Source: Teratosphaeria epicoccoides (Eukaryota > Ascomycota > Dothideomycetes > Mycosphaerellales > Teratosphaeriaceae). Taken from it: a stretch of 64,000 nucleotides of DNA. Location of the stretch: contig JADDMT010000076.1 of assembly GCA_021401465.1 (NCBI GenBank), positions 80,981-144,980 on the forward strand, in the 5' to 3' direction. Below are positions 23,090 through 34,214 of this stretch, piece by piece (position 1 is the stretch's first letter; each line of letters opens with the position of its first letter). The translations under genes and the position numbers were made by a program. The notes beneath the pieces were generated by a model, which was not told the origin of the DNA, made no database searches, and was given only the letters and a program-made list of their open reading frames with translations.

Positions 23090-25680
23090 ATGTCAGGTAA
23101 GCTAGAACGCATATCCACGGCAACGTGTCCCACCTCTGCGCACGGATATGATCTGTGGCAGAGGCGGCGTGAGCGTGTGTATCAGAGAAGCAAAGGCTGA
23201 TATGGATCACAGAAGAACCGCGTCGCTCAGGCCGCGCAACCAAAGGCCAGCATACCAAAGCCTCTTCCTCACCCGCGCCAGATTCCAAGAAGGGCAAGGC
23301 TGCGGCCAGCAATACCAAAGGTAAGAAGTCGACCAAGCAAGAGAAGCCGGAGGAGGAGGAAGATGAGGAGGAGGATATTCGATGTATCTGCGGTGACGAC
23401 AATCCGGACGACAAGCGTCCATTTATCAGCTGCGATGCCTGCACCGTCTGGCAGCATAATGTCTGCATGGGCATGCCTGAGGACGACGATGATGTGCCCG
23501 AGCACTACTTCTGCGAGCAGTGCAAGCCGGACGAGCATTGGGAGACCCTCACAGCCATAGGGAAGGGCGAGAAGATCTGGGAGACACGCGCAAAGCTGCA
23601 CAAGGCTTGGAAGAAAATGAGCGCGCAGCGGCGAAAGAGCAAGGGCAAAGGTGGCGAGGAGGCGAAGCCATCATGGTTGAAGAAGGAGCCTGAGGAGACC
23701 GATGCCGCTGATGGCGCGAGCCAGAGTCAGGAAACGGGCACGAAAAGGAAGCGCGATTCTGCAGTCAAGGCCGAGCCAGAGCAACCAGAGGCCAAGCCTA
23801 CAACAGAAGACAAGCCGATACCCCAGGTACGTCCGGAGAAGAGACGCAAATCGTCGCAGCAGGCTACCAAGGGTGCGACAGACCCCAACACTGCTGTCGT
23901 GAAGATTGCAGACCTCCCTGTGGAGCGCAAGAAGTTTGCCGAAGCATTGATCAAATTAATCACCGACGACATCCAGAAGAGGTCTAAGTCTGGCTTCCGC
24001 ATTCCTGATGGATCTACTCCGAAATCAATTGGCGAGAGGTACGGCGGCCTGTTGGAGTACTCGTTATTCATGAACCATGGAGCGCCCAAAGACCAATCTT
24101 ACAAGGACCAATTACGTGCGCTTCTTTCGAACTTGAAGAGAAACGCCGTGTTGATAGAGCGTCTTCTGAATGGTTCACTTACGCCAGATGAGCTCAGCTT
24201 GATGAAGGAGGAGGAGATGATGAGTGAGGAGAAGCAGCTAGAACAGCAGAAGCTGAAGGAGCTGCTGGATCGTCAAGCTGTCGCCATACAAGAGGAAGGT
24301 CCAGTGTACAAGCAGACACACAAGGGTTACGAGAAGGTCGAGGACGAAAGGCACGCGGCTATGGAAAGTGCCCACAATCCGGCGCCGGTCAGAGAGCGCA
24401 TGAGTATTGCCGAAGACGGCGACAACGCCAGTCCGGTCCCTGCTGCAACTGTTGCATCGCCTACAGAGGCGACGAATCCGTCTTTGCCAGGCCCACACCG
24501 ACGGCAATCAAGTCAGCAAAATTTCGACATTAATTCGATATGGAACAAGACCGCTGCGCATTCGCCTACCGCTGGCACCGCACAGCCTATTCGGCCGATG
24601 CAACAGCAGCCTCGCCGTCGCAGTTCGATGCAGCAGGCTCAACATTCAGCTGACGGTGCCAAAGAAGATGCTGACATCGATCGCTTACTGCAAGACGACG
24701 ACGAGGACTACAACCCTGCTGAGAACTATGGCGACGACAGCATAGTATGGCGTGGCAAGCTCGTCCATGAGACAGTCGGCGAGCCAACGGTCAACGCGCG
24801 ATGGGTCGCTGGCCGTGACTTGTCAGAAACCGTGCACTGGCGCACACTGCTTCCTTCAAACCTCAACATCGATGGTCGCCTTGCGATCGGGAAGGCTGAG
24901 GAGTACTTGTGCGGCCTCCAATATTCCAACTCAAGCGATGTGAGCGTACTGGCACTGAAGCCGTACGACGACGCGGATGCGTTCAAGAAGGTCTTCGACT
25001 ACTTTGCCAGCCGTGGTAGGTACGCGGTCGTTAATGGCGACAAGCCGCGCATGGTGAAGGACTTGTATGTCATTCCCGTCGAGAAGGGCTCCAAGCTCCC
25101 CGATCATATCGAGAAGCTTGAGCATTGCACGATCAAGGAGCCCGTGGAAGACAGGGTACTACTCGCAACATTTGTGGTTGTGCGGGCTCCTGGTCTGCCC
25201 CCGGTCGCAATGCCGCAGCAAGCTACACCTGCAGGTGCGAATGGCAACCATGGACTGCCACAGCATATGAGGAACGGCGCTAGTGGACCCGCAGGCTCGC
25301 CATTACATGCTCAAGGCCCGACCTTCTCACCTCAGCAGCAGCAAGGTGCGCATCAGCCTCTAGCAGGCCATGGCGCTCCTCTGCAGCCCACACCACCGCA
25401 TCCGCAAGCTTCCCCATTCCCGCCAAATCCATATGGGCCGCAGCCGGCTGCGCAGCCGGCTCAGCAGCAGTTCCAGCCTCCGCCATACCAACCCAGTCCG
25501 ATGGTGCAGCAGATTCTGGGACCGTTCGCTATGGCCCCGGTGGCACTGGAGGTCGTGCAAGCGGAGCCAACGATTGGACAGGAGAAGTTGACGAGGCTGA
25601 GGCAGATCTTTGAGGAGAATGTGGCGGCCCGAACTGATGTCAATGCTTTAGCGGCGGCACTTGCTGTGCCGATGGCTTAG
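23090..25680 (+). CDS. BYE1: BYE1-like transcription factor (PHD finger, TFIIS-like domain, SPOC)
   Basis: Exon 1 is only 7 nt (23090-23096, ATGTCAG); intron 23097-23212 (116 bp, gtaagc...cacag); exon 2 23213-25680; 824 residues starting MSEEPRRSGRATKGQHTK, the usual form for these proteins. The PHD finger starts at C60 (RCICGDDN...ISCDACTVWQHNVCMG...YFCEQCKP), followed by a basic linker, a TFIIS central-type domain (about 190-310, ADLPVERKKFAEALIKLI) and a SPOC domain (about 505-640, VWRGKLVHETVG...EDRVLLATFVVVR). The tail is Pro/Gln-rich. In yeast Bye1 binds H3K4me3 through PHD and RNA polymerase II through the TFIIS-like domain, in the nucleus. Divergent from the GH18 gene; the lysyl-tRNA synthetase gene follows on the same strand. 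Confidence 0.95.
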
Positions 25681-26103
25681 TTGAAGACATCAACGATAGA
25701 ATTGGGGCGACGGGTGAAAAACAGGCTGGCAACATGGGAAGGACGAGACGAAACAACCAGCAAGCGTCCATGGCGGTCAATTTGAACCGGACAACCCATT
25801 GCCGTAGTGAGGCTGAGCATATGCGGGTAGCTGGGAAGGACTTCGGTCATATGAGCGGTCATGGCAATACACCGGATGGTATGAGCTTTGTCGCAAGTGT
25901 TGGTCCAGGATAAGTTCAATGCAATATCGTGACTTCAATTTGTTCCTATGTATCTTATCGTCGCCATATGGATTTGAACATCCACCCCACCAATAACGCG
26001 CCCCGCGCAAATTGCGCGAGTCAGTCAATCTTGAGCTTAGAAACATAAATTGCCATTGCTCATCCTTCACGCACCTGACTGCAGAACAACCAGCAAAGAC
26101 AGC
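25681..26103. other. Intergenic, BYE1 to lysyl-tRNA synthetase
   Basis: 423 bp holding the BYE1 3' end and the KRS1 promoter. Nothing else was seen. Confidence 0.5.
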
Positions 26104-28152
26104 ATGGCGGAGCAAGAAATTGTCGATGCGGTCAAGGATGGCGCGCAGGCTGCCGTAGACAACGTAAAAGAGGGTGCGCAAGCCGCGGCAGACCAGGTCA
26201 AGAATCTCAACCCCTCAGAGGGAGCATCAGGGGAGAATGCGCAGCCGGCTCTGCTGTTGGATGAGGTGACGGGCGAGCATGTCTCCAAGTCGGAGCTTAA
26301 GAAGAGGCTGAAGCAGCGGGAGAAGGAGAAGCAGAAGGCAGAGCGGGAGGCGACGAAGCAGCCTCCTCCACAGAAGAAGGCGAAGGCGGGTGGAGCGGCA
26401 GAGGAGGAGGGTCAATTGAATCCAAATGCAAGAAGTGCCCATCTTTCTAGGTGAGAAATGTTGAGGGTACCAGTCTGACTTGTTCGTGCAGCAATACTTC
26501 GAGATTCGGTCCCGCAACATCAAGAGGATGAAGGAAGAGATGAATCCAAATCCCTACCCGCATAAGTTCCATGTCACATACGATCTGCGCAATTTCGAGA
26601 AGGAGTATAAGCATTTGAAGAAGGGGGAGGAAGTCAAGGACAAATTAATCGCTATTGGATGCCGGATCTACAACATCAGGACTTCTGGCGAGAACCTAAG
26701 GTTCTACGAGGTGGCTGTGGATGGCGCTGAGATCCAGATCATGGCTACAAATATGAATAACACAAGCAACATCTCATTTGTAGACCAGCATGACCACTTG
26801 AGACGAGGAGACATCATCGGTGTGCTAGGCTACCCAGGCCGTACAAGTCCGAAGAAGGAGGACAATCCTGGCGAGCTGTCGATATTCGCACAGGAAGTCA
26901 AGCTATTGGCGCCTTGTCTGCATCAGATTCCATCTGAGCACTATGGCTTCAAGGACCAGGAGGAAAGATACAGGAACAGGCATCTGGATCTCATCATGAA
27001 CAAGAGCACCGTCGCGACGTTCAAGGCCCGAGCAAAGATCACGAGATACATCCGAAACTATTTCGACTCTCAAGGCTTCTACGAATTGGAGACACCGATT
27101 CTGATGAAGAATGCAGGTGGCGCTACCGCCAAGCCATTCTTTACTCACCACAACGACCTGAACATGACGCTGGCGATGCGTATCGCTACGGAGTTACCAC
27201 TCAAGCAGCTGGTCGTCGGCGGTATCCACAAGGTATACGAGATGGGACGGCAATTCAGGAACGAGGGTATTGACTTGACGCACAACCCGGAGTTCACGAC
27301 TTGTGAATACTACGAGGCATTTGCGGATGTCTATGACGTGATGAATAGGACCGAGGAGCTGGTCGAGGGTATGGTGAAGGAGATCTGTGGCTCATTGCAG
27401 ACCAAATTTACCACGCAGACCGGCGAGGTGTACGAGGTCAACTGGGCCAAGCCATGGAAGAGAGTCGAGATGATCCCCGCGCTGGAGGAAGCAACCGGCG
27501 AGAAATTCCCTCCAGGTAACGAGCTCCACACGCAAGAAACCAATGAGTTCTTCAAGCGCGTTCTCAAGAAGATGAAGCTCGAGTGCACTCCTCCTCTCAC
27601 CAATGCACGTATGCTCGACAAGCTCGTTGGCGAGTTCATCGAGGAAAAGTGTATCAGCCCGACTTTCATCACTGGGCATCCGCAGATGATGTCCCCGCTA
27701 GCCAAGTACCACAGGAGCAATCCCGGGTTGTGTGAGCGGTTCGAGGCATTCGTGTGCAAGAAGGAGATCGTGAATGCGTATACCGAGTTGAACGACCCCT
27801 TCGATCAGCGCTTGCGATTCGAGGAGCAGGCGAGGCAGAAGGCGCAGGGTGATGACGAGGCGCAGGTCCTGGATGAGGGTTTTTTGACTGCGATGGAGTA
27901 CGGCTTGCCGCCGACGGGTGGTTGGGGTATGGGTATTGATCGGGTAAGTCGGGATTGTTGATGGTGACGCAGACTGTGTGGAGTGATTATTGACTTGGTG
28001 TGCAGATGGTCATGTTCCTCACCAACAACTACAGCATCAAGGAAGTCCTTACGTTTCCGATGATGAAGGACGAGCAGCAGGCACCGAAGCCGAAGGCGGC
28101 GGAGATTACGGGCGTTGAGCCGGTGCCGGTTGAGGGTATTACTCACAAGTGA
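26104..28152 (+). CDS. KRS1: Cytosolic lysyl-tRNA synthetase (class II)
   Basis: Three exons: 26104-26427, 26492-27943, 28006-28152; 640 residues. Exon 1 encodes a charged N-terminal extension with a Lys-rich amphipathic helix (KSELKKRLKQREKEKQK), typical of eukaryotic LysRS. Exon 2 contains the OB-fold anticodon-binding domain (KLIAIGCRIYNIRTSG) and the catalytic core: RYRNRHLDLI, FYELETPILM, MGRQFRNEGIDLTHNPEFTTCEYY (motif 2 region) and GLPPTGGWGMGIDR (motif 3). Exon 3 ends with FLTNNYSIKEVLTFP. The conserved LNPN-QYFEIRS junction is obtained only if intron 1 uses a GC donor (gcaaga at 26428); the nearby gtgaga at 26451 would break the frame. It charges tRNA-Lys in the cytoplasm. Housekeeping gene, intact. 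Confidence 0.96.
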
Positions 28153-28862
28153 GCGACTAATGCTAGGGGTTGCAGGTAAAGGCGCGAAAAGCCGCACGAT
28201 GCACCGGCGCATCAGCAATGCCTCCCGGCTTGTGGAAAATGGGTCTGGATCTCTGCTGGACGAAGTCGGACTGAGCGTCAGCTGCCTATCAGAAGCACGC
28301 TGGGAGTACCGCGCTCTGTGACGAATGTGTATCATGAGATGACCATCAACTTATCAAGCTAGGATGTCCAGCTTCGTGCTTGAAAGACAGTGTATATACT
28401 TAGCATCTGTTGGCATCACGTTTGACCACTCCGGCAGCCACTTCGACAGTGCCAAGGAAGCTGCATGTCATTTTCTTCCCACTTTTGCACGCGAAGCAAA
28501 GCTTGGTGATTGTGTACTCGAGATGAGCGTCGGATGGCACTCGAATGTTCAGAGCTGTGGCATGCGTAGTCTGGCTCGAGGGAGAAGCCACTGTCCATGA
28601 ACTCCGAGGCATTGACTTTGACTGCACTCTCCAACCTTGTCAGAGAACAAATATTGGTGCTTGGCAGTAGGGCTTAGGGCTTACGAACGACATTCAGCTG
28701 GAACACGCTCTGAGCCTGTGCCTGCCCCAAAACCATCAGCCTGGTCAGCTACACAACGCCTGCAAATCGCCACCGTGCAAATCGCCACCGTGCAAATCGC
28801 CACCGTGCAAATCGCCACCGGACAAATCCTCCCTCCTCCAATGCTCGTGATGAAGATTTTCC
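28153..28862. other. Intergenic with a short tandem repeat
   Basis: 710 bp between convergent ends of KRS1 and the small MYND gene. It contains the 15-bp tandem array at 28761-28820 and no convincing gene. Confidence 0.5.
28761..28820 (+). repeat. 15-bp tandem repeat, four copies
   Basis: Four exact consecutive copies of TGCAAATCGCCACCG, followed by a partial, changed fifth copy (GACAAATC). It lies just past the stop of the MYND gene on the other strand, in its likely 3' region. Copy number is likely to vary between strains. Confidence 0.95.
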
Positions 28863-29222
28863 TCAGGTATCAAACTGCCACTTCTGCAACCCGCCCCTAT
28901 GCGTATCCGCCTTGGGCGGCGCACGCTTCGCCATCTTCACATCAGCAGACTTGAAATACTCCTGCGCCAGACTCGCGCAGAACTTCTTGTGCTTTTTCAT
29001 ATCGGCCTTTTTGCAGTCGCGCGAGCAGTAGGAGACGCTTTTACAGGCGATGCAGGGTTTGAGTTCCGAGGTGCTTGAAGATTCGAGAGACAATGATGAA
29101 ATTGGTGACGAGGCTGCTTTGTTGCAGTGTGCGCAGGAGTTTCCTTGGGAGAGTACTGCGTGGGCTTGGTCTTCCGGGGCTGCAGCAGGATCCGAGCTAT
29201 TCTGATCAGGTTGTTGAGACAT
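28863..29222 (-). CDS. Small MYND-type zinc-finger protein
   Basis: Single exon, 119 residues. It consists of an acidic/Gln-rich start and one MYND finger: CAHC at about 30-33, CIACK, YCSRDC and the closing KHKKFC, i.e. the C-x2-C...C-x2-C-x4-YC-x3-C-x7-H-x3-C layout, then a basic tail. The spacing between the first and second Cys pairs is widened by a Ser-rich insert. MYND fingers are protein-protein modules; nothing here tells the partner. Probably nuclear or cytoplasmic adaptor; no signal peptide or membrane segment. Confidence 0.85.
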   Translation of the reverse strand: MSQQPDQNSSDPAAAPEDQAHAVLSQGNSCAHCNKAASSPISSLSLESSSTSELKPCIACKSVSYCSRDCKKADMKKHKKFCASLAQEYFKSADVKMAKRAPPKADTHRGGLQKWQFDT

Positions 29223-29641
29223 ATTGATCTATAAGAGGGAGGTGTCGGGTCGCATTAGTCTAGATTGCAGGCGATGCGGTAATTCGCAATTCGCAAATGG
29301 TCGCGGGCCTGAGGCACGACAGTTTAATCCGTGCCTGCCTGCTTTGTGTAATTCAACTGCGGTCTGCAGAATTTGCGGCTCGATCTGGGTTTGCTATACT
29401 ACCGTAGGCGAGCTCAGAAACAATGGAAATGTGTCAGCAACCTTGGTACCTCCTATGTCCTGAAAGTCTAGACCTCCTCGCTGACTCGCTGGTGAAGTGA
29501 CGTGTGCAGAGCCGCACCCGTCGATCACACCTCAGAGCCCCGCCAAGGCGATTCTATCTCAGCATGTATTGAATCAATTACAGATATGCCCATTGCGCGC
29601 ATACCAGCCCGTCAAAGCAAAGCGCACCTCATTTCCTCAAC
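29223..29641. other. Divergent promoter region, MYND / metacaspase
   Basis: 419 bp between divergent starts. No further feature was seen. Confidence 0.5.
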
Positions 29642-30669
29642 ATGGCAGCACCGCCGCAACGTCCTAAAAAATCACTGCTCATAGGAATCAATTACGTTGG
29701 CTCTCAGCATGCCCTACAAGGATGTCACCAAGATGTCCATAACATGCGTGAGTTCCTACAATATGAGGGCTATCCAGAGGACCAGAGGAGCCAGGTCGTG
29801 ATGCGAGATGACCAGCGCACCGACCCGCGTGGCCCTTATTTCCCCGATGGCCACAACATCTTGGCTGCCATGCATTGGCTGGTCTCTGAACCGAACACGC
29901 AATGCTTCCTGCACTACTCTGGTCACGGCGGACAAATCCGCAGTCAAAGTCGCACCGGATTCTCTGATACCCTGGTACCCTACGATTTCGAGTCGAATGG
30001 ACAGATACCGTCGAGCGTCCTCCATCAAGTCCTCGTCTCGCATCTTCATCCTACCTCAACTCTCTTCGTAATCCTGGACTGCTGCCACTCCGGCTCCGCA
30101 ATCGAACTTCCCTATGTCTACCGCACCGACGAGGACGGCAACGTCAGCATGGTGGACAACTTGAAGACAGGCATGCAACTGATCGGCAATGCTACGATCC
30201 TCATCAACGGCGGATTTGGTCTCAACAGCATTGGCGAAGCGGAGTCTCTGCTCGCAGGTGCCACAGACTTTTTCAGAGGTATCATGCATCGGCCGCACCA
30301 CCAGGCCGACCAGTTCGGTCTCTCTGGCTCAGATACGCAAGATCAGTATGCGCACGAGGGAGCGAAGAATGTGTGGATGTATTCTGGTTGCCGGGACGAC
30401 CAGACGAGTGCCGATGCCTCCATTGCTGGCAGTCATGTTGGAGCGATGAGTTGGGCGTTTCTGGAGTGTCAGAAGCGGTATGGCCCGCGGCAGAGTTATA
30501 TTCAGGTGTTGCAGAATACACGGCAGATTCTTGCTGGGCGGTATTCGCAGATCCCGCAGTTATCTGTAGGGTAAGTATACCGATCCCTGGAACCATTTGT
30601 GAGACAGAAGCGTTCTGACGATCGTTTTGAAGGTATGAGCAGGATCTCAACTATCAGATCCATGTATAG
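29642..30669 (+). CDS. Type I metacaspase-like cysteine protease, short form
   Basis: Exon 1 29642-30570, intron 30571-30632 (gtaagt...aag, 62 bp), exon 2 30633-30669; 321 residues, ending VGYEQDLNYQIHV, as expected for metacaspases. The p20 region has the catalytic dyad H95 (HYSGHGGQ) and C148 (DCCHSGSA), plus KKSLLIGINY and GCHQDVHNM. The p10 part follows a variable linker. The Pro/Gln/Tyr-rich prodomain of the usual fungal metacaspases is missing: the protein starts about 10 residues before the first strand. These are calcium-dependent proteases cutting after Arg or Lys, involved in protein-aggregate clearance and cell death in yeast (Mca1). A missed upstream exon could add a prodomain, but none is evident. 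Confidence 0.9.
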
Positions 30670-30803
30670 GTTTATTACGGGGTAATCTTTGTGCCATTGG
30701 ACGCTTGGAAAGCAGTCTGCTTGTTGAGCGCTCCCGGCAGCTCAACAGCGGCGTCCAGCGGGCCGACCTGCGAAGGGCTGTCCTTAGACATTAGGAGCTT
30801 GGC

Positions 30804-31221
30804 TTAGCTGATGCAGTACTTTCTCTTTATCTAGATGCAAAAATAATATTGTGGTGATACACCTCTACCATCGTTATGCGCTTACCTCCAGCAGATCGAT
30901 AACGTTGTCGCGATTCATCATGGGGATCATCAGCGTGCGATCTGGCGATGACAACTCCATGTGCATGTTGCTTTGGTGTGGGGGAGTAAAGAAGGTGGTT
31001 GCGCAGAGGAAAGAAAGTGGCTTTAGCTGCCGAATGGCTCCTGCCGCCAGCGCTAGCGAGCCATACACAAACATACCTAGACAACCTCACCAACCACGCA
31101 CCCACTACGCTACACCTCAGCTATATGTCGGACGAGCTCAGACGCTCTCTTCGCACTTTCAGTTGATCTTGTTTGCACCAGGCATCATCCCCGACAACAA
31201 TGGCGATTTGCTGCTTGCCAT
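30804..31221 (-). CDS. Small membrane protein of unknown function (86 residues, three exons)
   Basis: Model read by splice logic: exon 1 31221-31179, intron 31178-31077 (gtgcaa...ctag, 102 bp), exon 2 31076-30886, intron 30885-30831 (gtaagc...ctag, 55 bp), exon 3 30830-30804. The frame is continuous and a TAA closes it soon after the last splice. The protein starts MASSKSPLLSGMMPG and has a hydrophobic stretch at about 16-40 (MFVYGSLALAAGAIRQ), then TTFFTPPHQS and a hydrophilic end NRDNVIDLLEIKRKYCIS. I do not recognise the family; a small organellar or ER membrane protein is a guess. It faces away from DBF4 (138 bp between starts), so the two may share a promoter. Confidence 0.5.
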
Positions 31222-31359
31222 GAGCGCGTAGCTTTCACGCGTCAGAGAAGCTTGCGGGGCAACGCCTCGAGAAACAAGCTGCAAAGCTACGCATTTGTTG
31301 GAAGATAGTTGTATGTCAACAGGACTCGCACTGCGCACGAGAGGCTCGTGGACCGCAAA

Positions 31360-33392
31360 ATGGCCACCAGGAGGGCGCCGTTAGCCAATGTACCCAACGC
31401 TGTCAACTCACCGTTCCGAAACGTCGCTGCCACTGTCGGAAAGCGCACGCGAGCCGCAGAGGCAGTTTACGGACAACCACCTGCCAAGAAACAGATCATT
31501 GAAATACCAGATGACGACGGTGAGAATGTGGACCCCAAGAGAAAGAATGGAATCGCTGTCGGTCCTCAGGACAAACCGGACGAGCCCTTCTCCCGGCGAA
31601 GCAACGCACCGCCAACCGCATTCGAAAGGAAACTTGCTGCCGTACGCGAAAGTAAGCCGATTGCCCAGCAGCAGTCAAGGGATAAGTTGTCGAAGGATGC
31701 GCAAAACATCGAGTCCATCAGGCAGTGGCAGAAGCACTATAGGAAGCAGTTCCCGTCCTTTGTCATATACTTCGACAACGTGCCAGACGACATCCGCTCT
31801 AGGACAGTACGCCAGATCCAATTCTTGGGTGCGCGGGAAGAGAAGTTCTTCTCCAAGGCGGTGACACACGTCGTTACGACGCGTCAAATACCGCCCGAGC
31901 TCGGCAATACAAGTCCGGATGATGCCACTGCTCAGGGTTTTGCCCAGCACAAGACTACACAGTCTGCAGCACCTGCTCATGGCTCAGGTCGGACAGCAAG
32001 CTTGCTGGACGCGCACCTCCATCGTCGAAGTCAGGGTCACAGCAACACTGCAGCTCATGATGTTGACCCGAGGAAGACGCAGACTCAGGGCGCGGACATA
32101 TTGTCGCGTGCCCGGCAACTTGGCATCAAGATATGGGCCTTGGAGAAGCTGCACCGCATGCTGGGTACTATACTCGAGGGCACCGCGGATGACCACGTTG
32201 TCACGCGTGATACCCGCAGTCACACTGCTGCCAGCAAGACATCAATTAAGACTCCAAAGGATGCCGATCTGGAGATGTTGCTGCGTAATGAAAAGGTCAA
32301 TGGGCCAGCAGATCGCGATATGGCCACCGCAGCTCCAGATGTCACGACATTCCGAGGATACTACATCTATGTACATGACATGGACGAGAAGACGAGGCCA
32401 GTCATGACGCGGGACTACCCGAAACCCAAGGACAAAGAGAATAGCAGTGGCAAATGGCCACAATTCAGATTGACATCTGCTGGAAGGTGTCCATTTGTGG
32501 AAGATCCAAGTTACACGAAGAAGGCCCAGCAAGAGCAAGCTGCCAAGGCTCAGGAAGAGCTCGCATCCCGAAGAACACGAGCAGCTTCGGCGCAAGTGCC
32601 TACTGCACACCGCACAGCACAGCCGCCTCGTCCTCTGACAGAGCGTCAGCCGAATGTGAGACGCACTCCAAGGAAGGCAGAGAGCTTGGCAAAGCCACTC
32701 GAGCCACCCCCAGCCAAGCGGAACTCCTCTGCAGAGATGCCACCACTCTTCGGAAGCGCTCAGCAAGGTATGCGCGGCTTGCCACGTGTGATTGGTGGCG
32801 AGCCTGTCGCGTCAGGTGTACAGCACTCGAATGTCACGTCGGCCATTCGCTCGCAGTACATTTCGTCTGCTGCGATATCCTCAACCGCACCAGGAGCAAG
32901 CCACCGTTTCGCCGACACAAAAGAAGTTTCAATGTTGAAGCGCAAAGTACTGGAGCGCGGTGCCAGCGCCAACTCTAATCACAGCATGCCTTCATCATAC
33001 CTGAATGACATGCGGGCTGCTCTCAACAATAACGATGAGCCAGTTCCCCGTGCGGCCAAGCGGAAAGCTCAGGAGACGCTCGGCGTTGTCCGCGAGGTTG
33101 ACGAAGATGGCCACTCTGGACGTGCTGCTAAGCAGCGCAAGATCGCCAGGCCAAGAACACGAAAGCCGATCGAGCGGGACCCGAAGCCTGGATACTGCGA
33201 AAACTGCCGTGACAAGTTCGATGACTTTGACGAGGTAAGTCGTGCTCACAACGATCTGCACATAGCAAATGACTGACATGATCGCAGCACTGTCAAACAC
33301 GCAAGCACCGCAGGTTCGCTACAACCCAGGAGAACTGGAAGGAGCTCGACGAGCTTCTTTGCCAGCTCAAGCGCCCACATAAGGACGAATGA
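31360..33392 (+). CDS. DBF4: DBF4/Dfp1, regulatory subunit of the CDC7 replication kinase
   Basis: Exon 1 31360-33234, intron 33235-33287 (gtaagt...cgcag, 53 bp), exon 2 33288-33392; 659 residues. I start at the ATG at 31360 (gcaaaATGGCC); the frame upstream has no ATG. Order: basic N-terminus, BRCT-like motif N region (about 130-290: FVIYFDNVPDD...FFSKAVTHVVTT...ARQLGIKIWALEKLHRML), Dfp1/Him1 central motif M (about 340-400: FRGYYIYVHDMDEKTRPVMTRDYPKP...RCPFVED), and a DBF4-type CCHH zinc finger (YCENCRDKFDDFDE-HCQTRKHRRF), split by the intron. It activates Cdc7 to phosphorylate the MCM helicase and fire origins, in the nucleus. Full set of motifs present. Confidence 0.95.
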
Positions 33393-34214
33393 GCGGACGG
33401 CACCTCGTAGCACTCAGCTTTCACAAACTATTTCCGTCTCGTACTTCAACAACAGTATTCTCCATCCTTCCAGCATCAATTACACAGCGCTCTTGGTCGT
33501 CATGGTGTTGATCTTTCGATGGTATGTTCTGCTTCAACACGATACGCCCTGTACGCACGCATTAGCGAGGGCGCTTTGGTTCGATTCTTCTGGTGTACGT
33601 GGCATGAGCGGGGCGATTGAGCATCTTTGAGTGGGAAGGCATGGAATACGTAAATGACATGTCATTCGGACTGTACTTGGCGGGTCGTTGTGCATACCTT
33701 AGTTGCAATGCATGCGAGATGACGGGTGACGATCGTAGCATAGCGGTGGTTGTATTTGTATTGGAGTATTTACCATTGTGTCAGGAGCGGTCTTCATATC
33801 ACATATGTATAGCTAGATAGCCTTACGAAGGCCTGACGTTACCACAATGCTGAGCCATAACACACATTTTCTAGTGCAAACATTTCAATGCGTACAAGCA
33901 CTTCATCAGGAGGGCAATTAGAAGGATCGCACGCCCCACACTTGCAAGCGTGCCATCCACTTTGCATCGAAGCTTGACTTCACGTCTGCTCATCGTTGTC
34001 AACAACTTCTGAATTGGAGAAGCAAACCCCATTGCGGGAGCGTTCCAGACCGCAGACATTGCCTATTAAACCAAGGAGACAACAGTTCTACCGCTAGTAG
34101 GCATCAAACTACATACCACAATTGAGAGATATCTGCCACTCCGAATCCTGGACACTGAGTTTTACAACAATCATCCAGCAAACAACCATCCCACCAACGA
34201 ACCAAACCGTCACA
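33393..34214. other. Intergenic, DBF4 to ATG12
   Basis: 822 bp. The only item of note is the short minus-strand frame at 33871-34059. The last 100 bp hold the ATG12 leader. Confidence 0.5.
33871..34059 (-). CDS. Possible tail-anchored small protein (62 residues)
   Basis: Single open frame starting at an ATG (MSAVWNAPAMGFASPIQKLL). It ends with a hydrophobic segment VGRAILLIALLMKCLYALKC close to the C-terminus, as in tail-anchored proteins. No family is recognised, and a frame of this size is expected by chance; the placement between two plus-strand genes is compatible with a real gene but is no evidence for it. Confidence 0.2.
   Translation of the reverse strand: MSAVWNAPAMGFASPIQKLLTTMSRREVKLRCKVDGTLASVGRAILLIALLMKCLYALKCLH

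Noticed and set aside
26451..26491. GT donor at 26451 for intron 1 of lysyl-tRNA synthetase
   Set aside because: It leaves two bases over and breaks the reading frame into the conserved QYFEIRS segment.
28400..28634. Cys-containing minus frame left of the tandem repeat (CFACKSGKKMTCSF)
   Set aside because: No signal peptide or splice partner could be found and no homologue is recognised.
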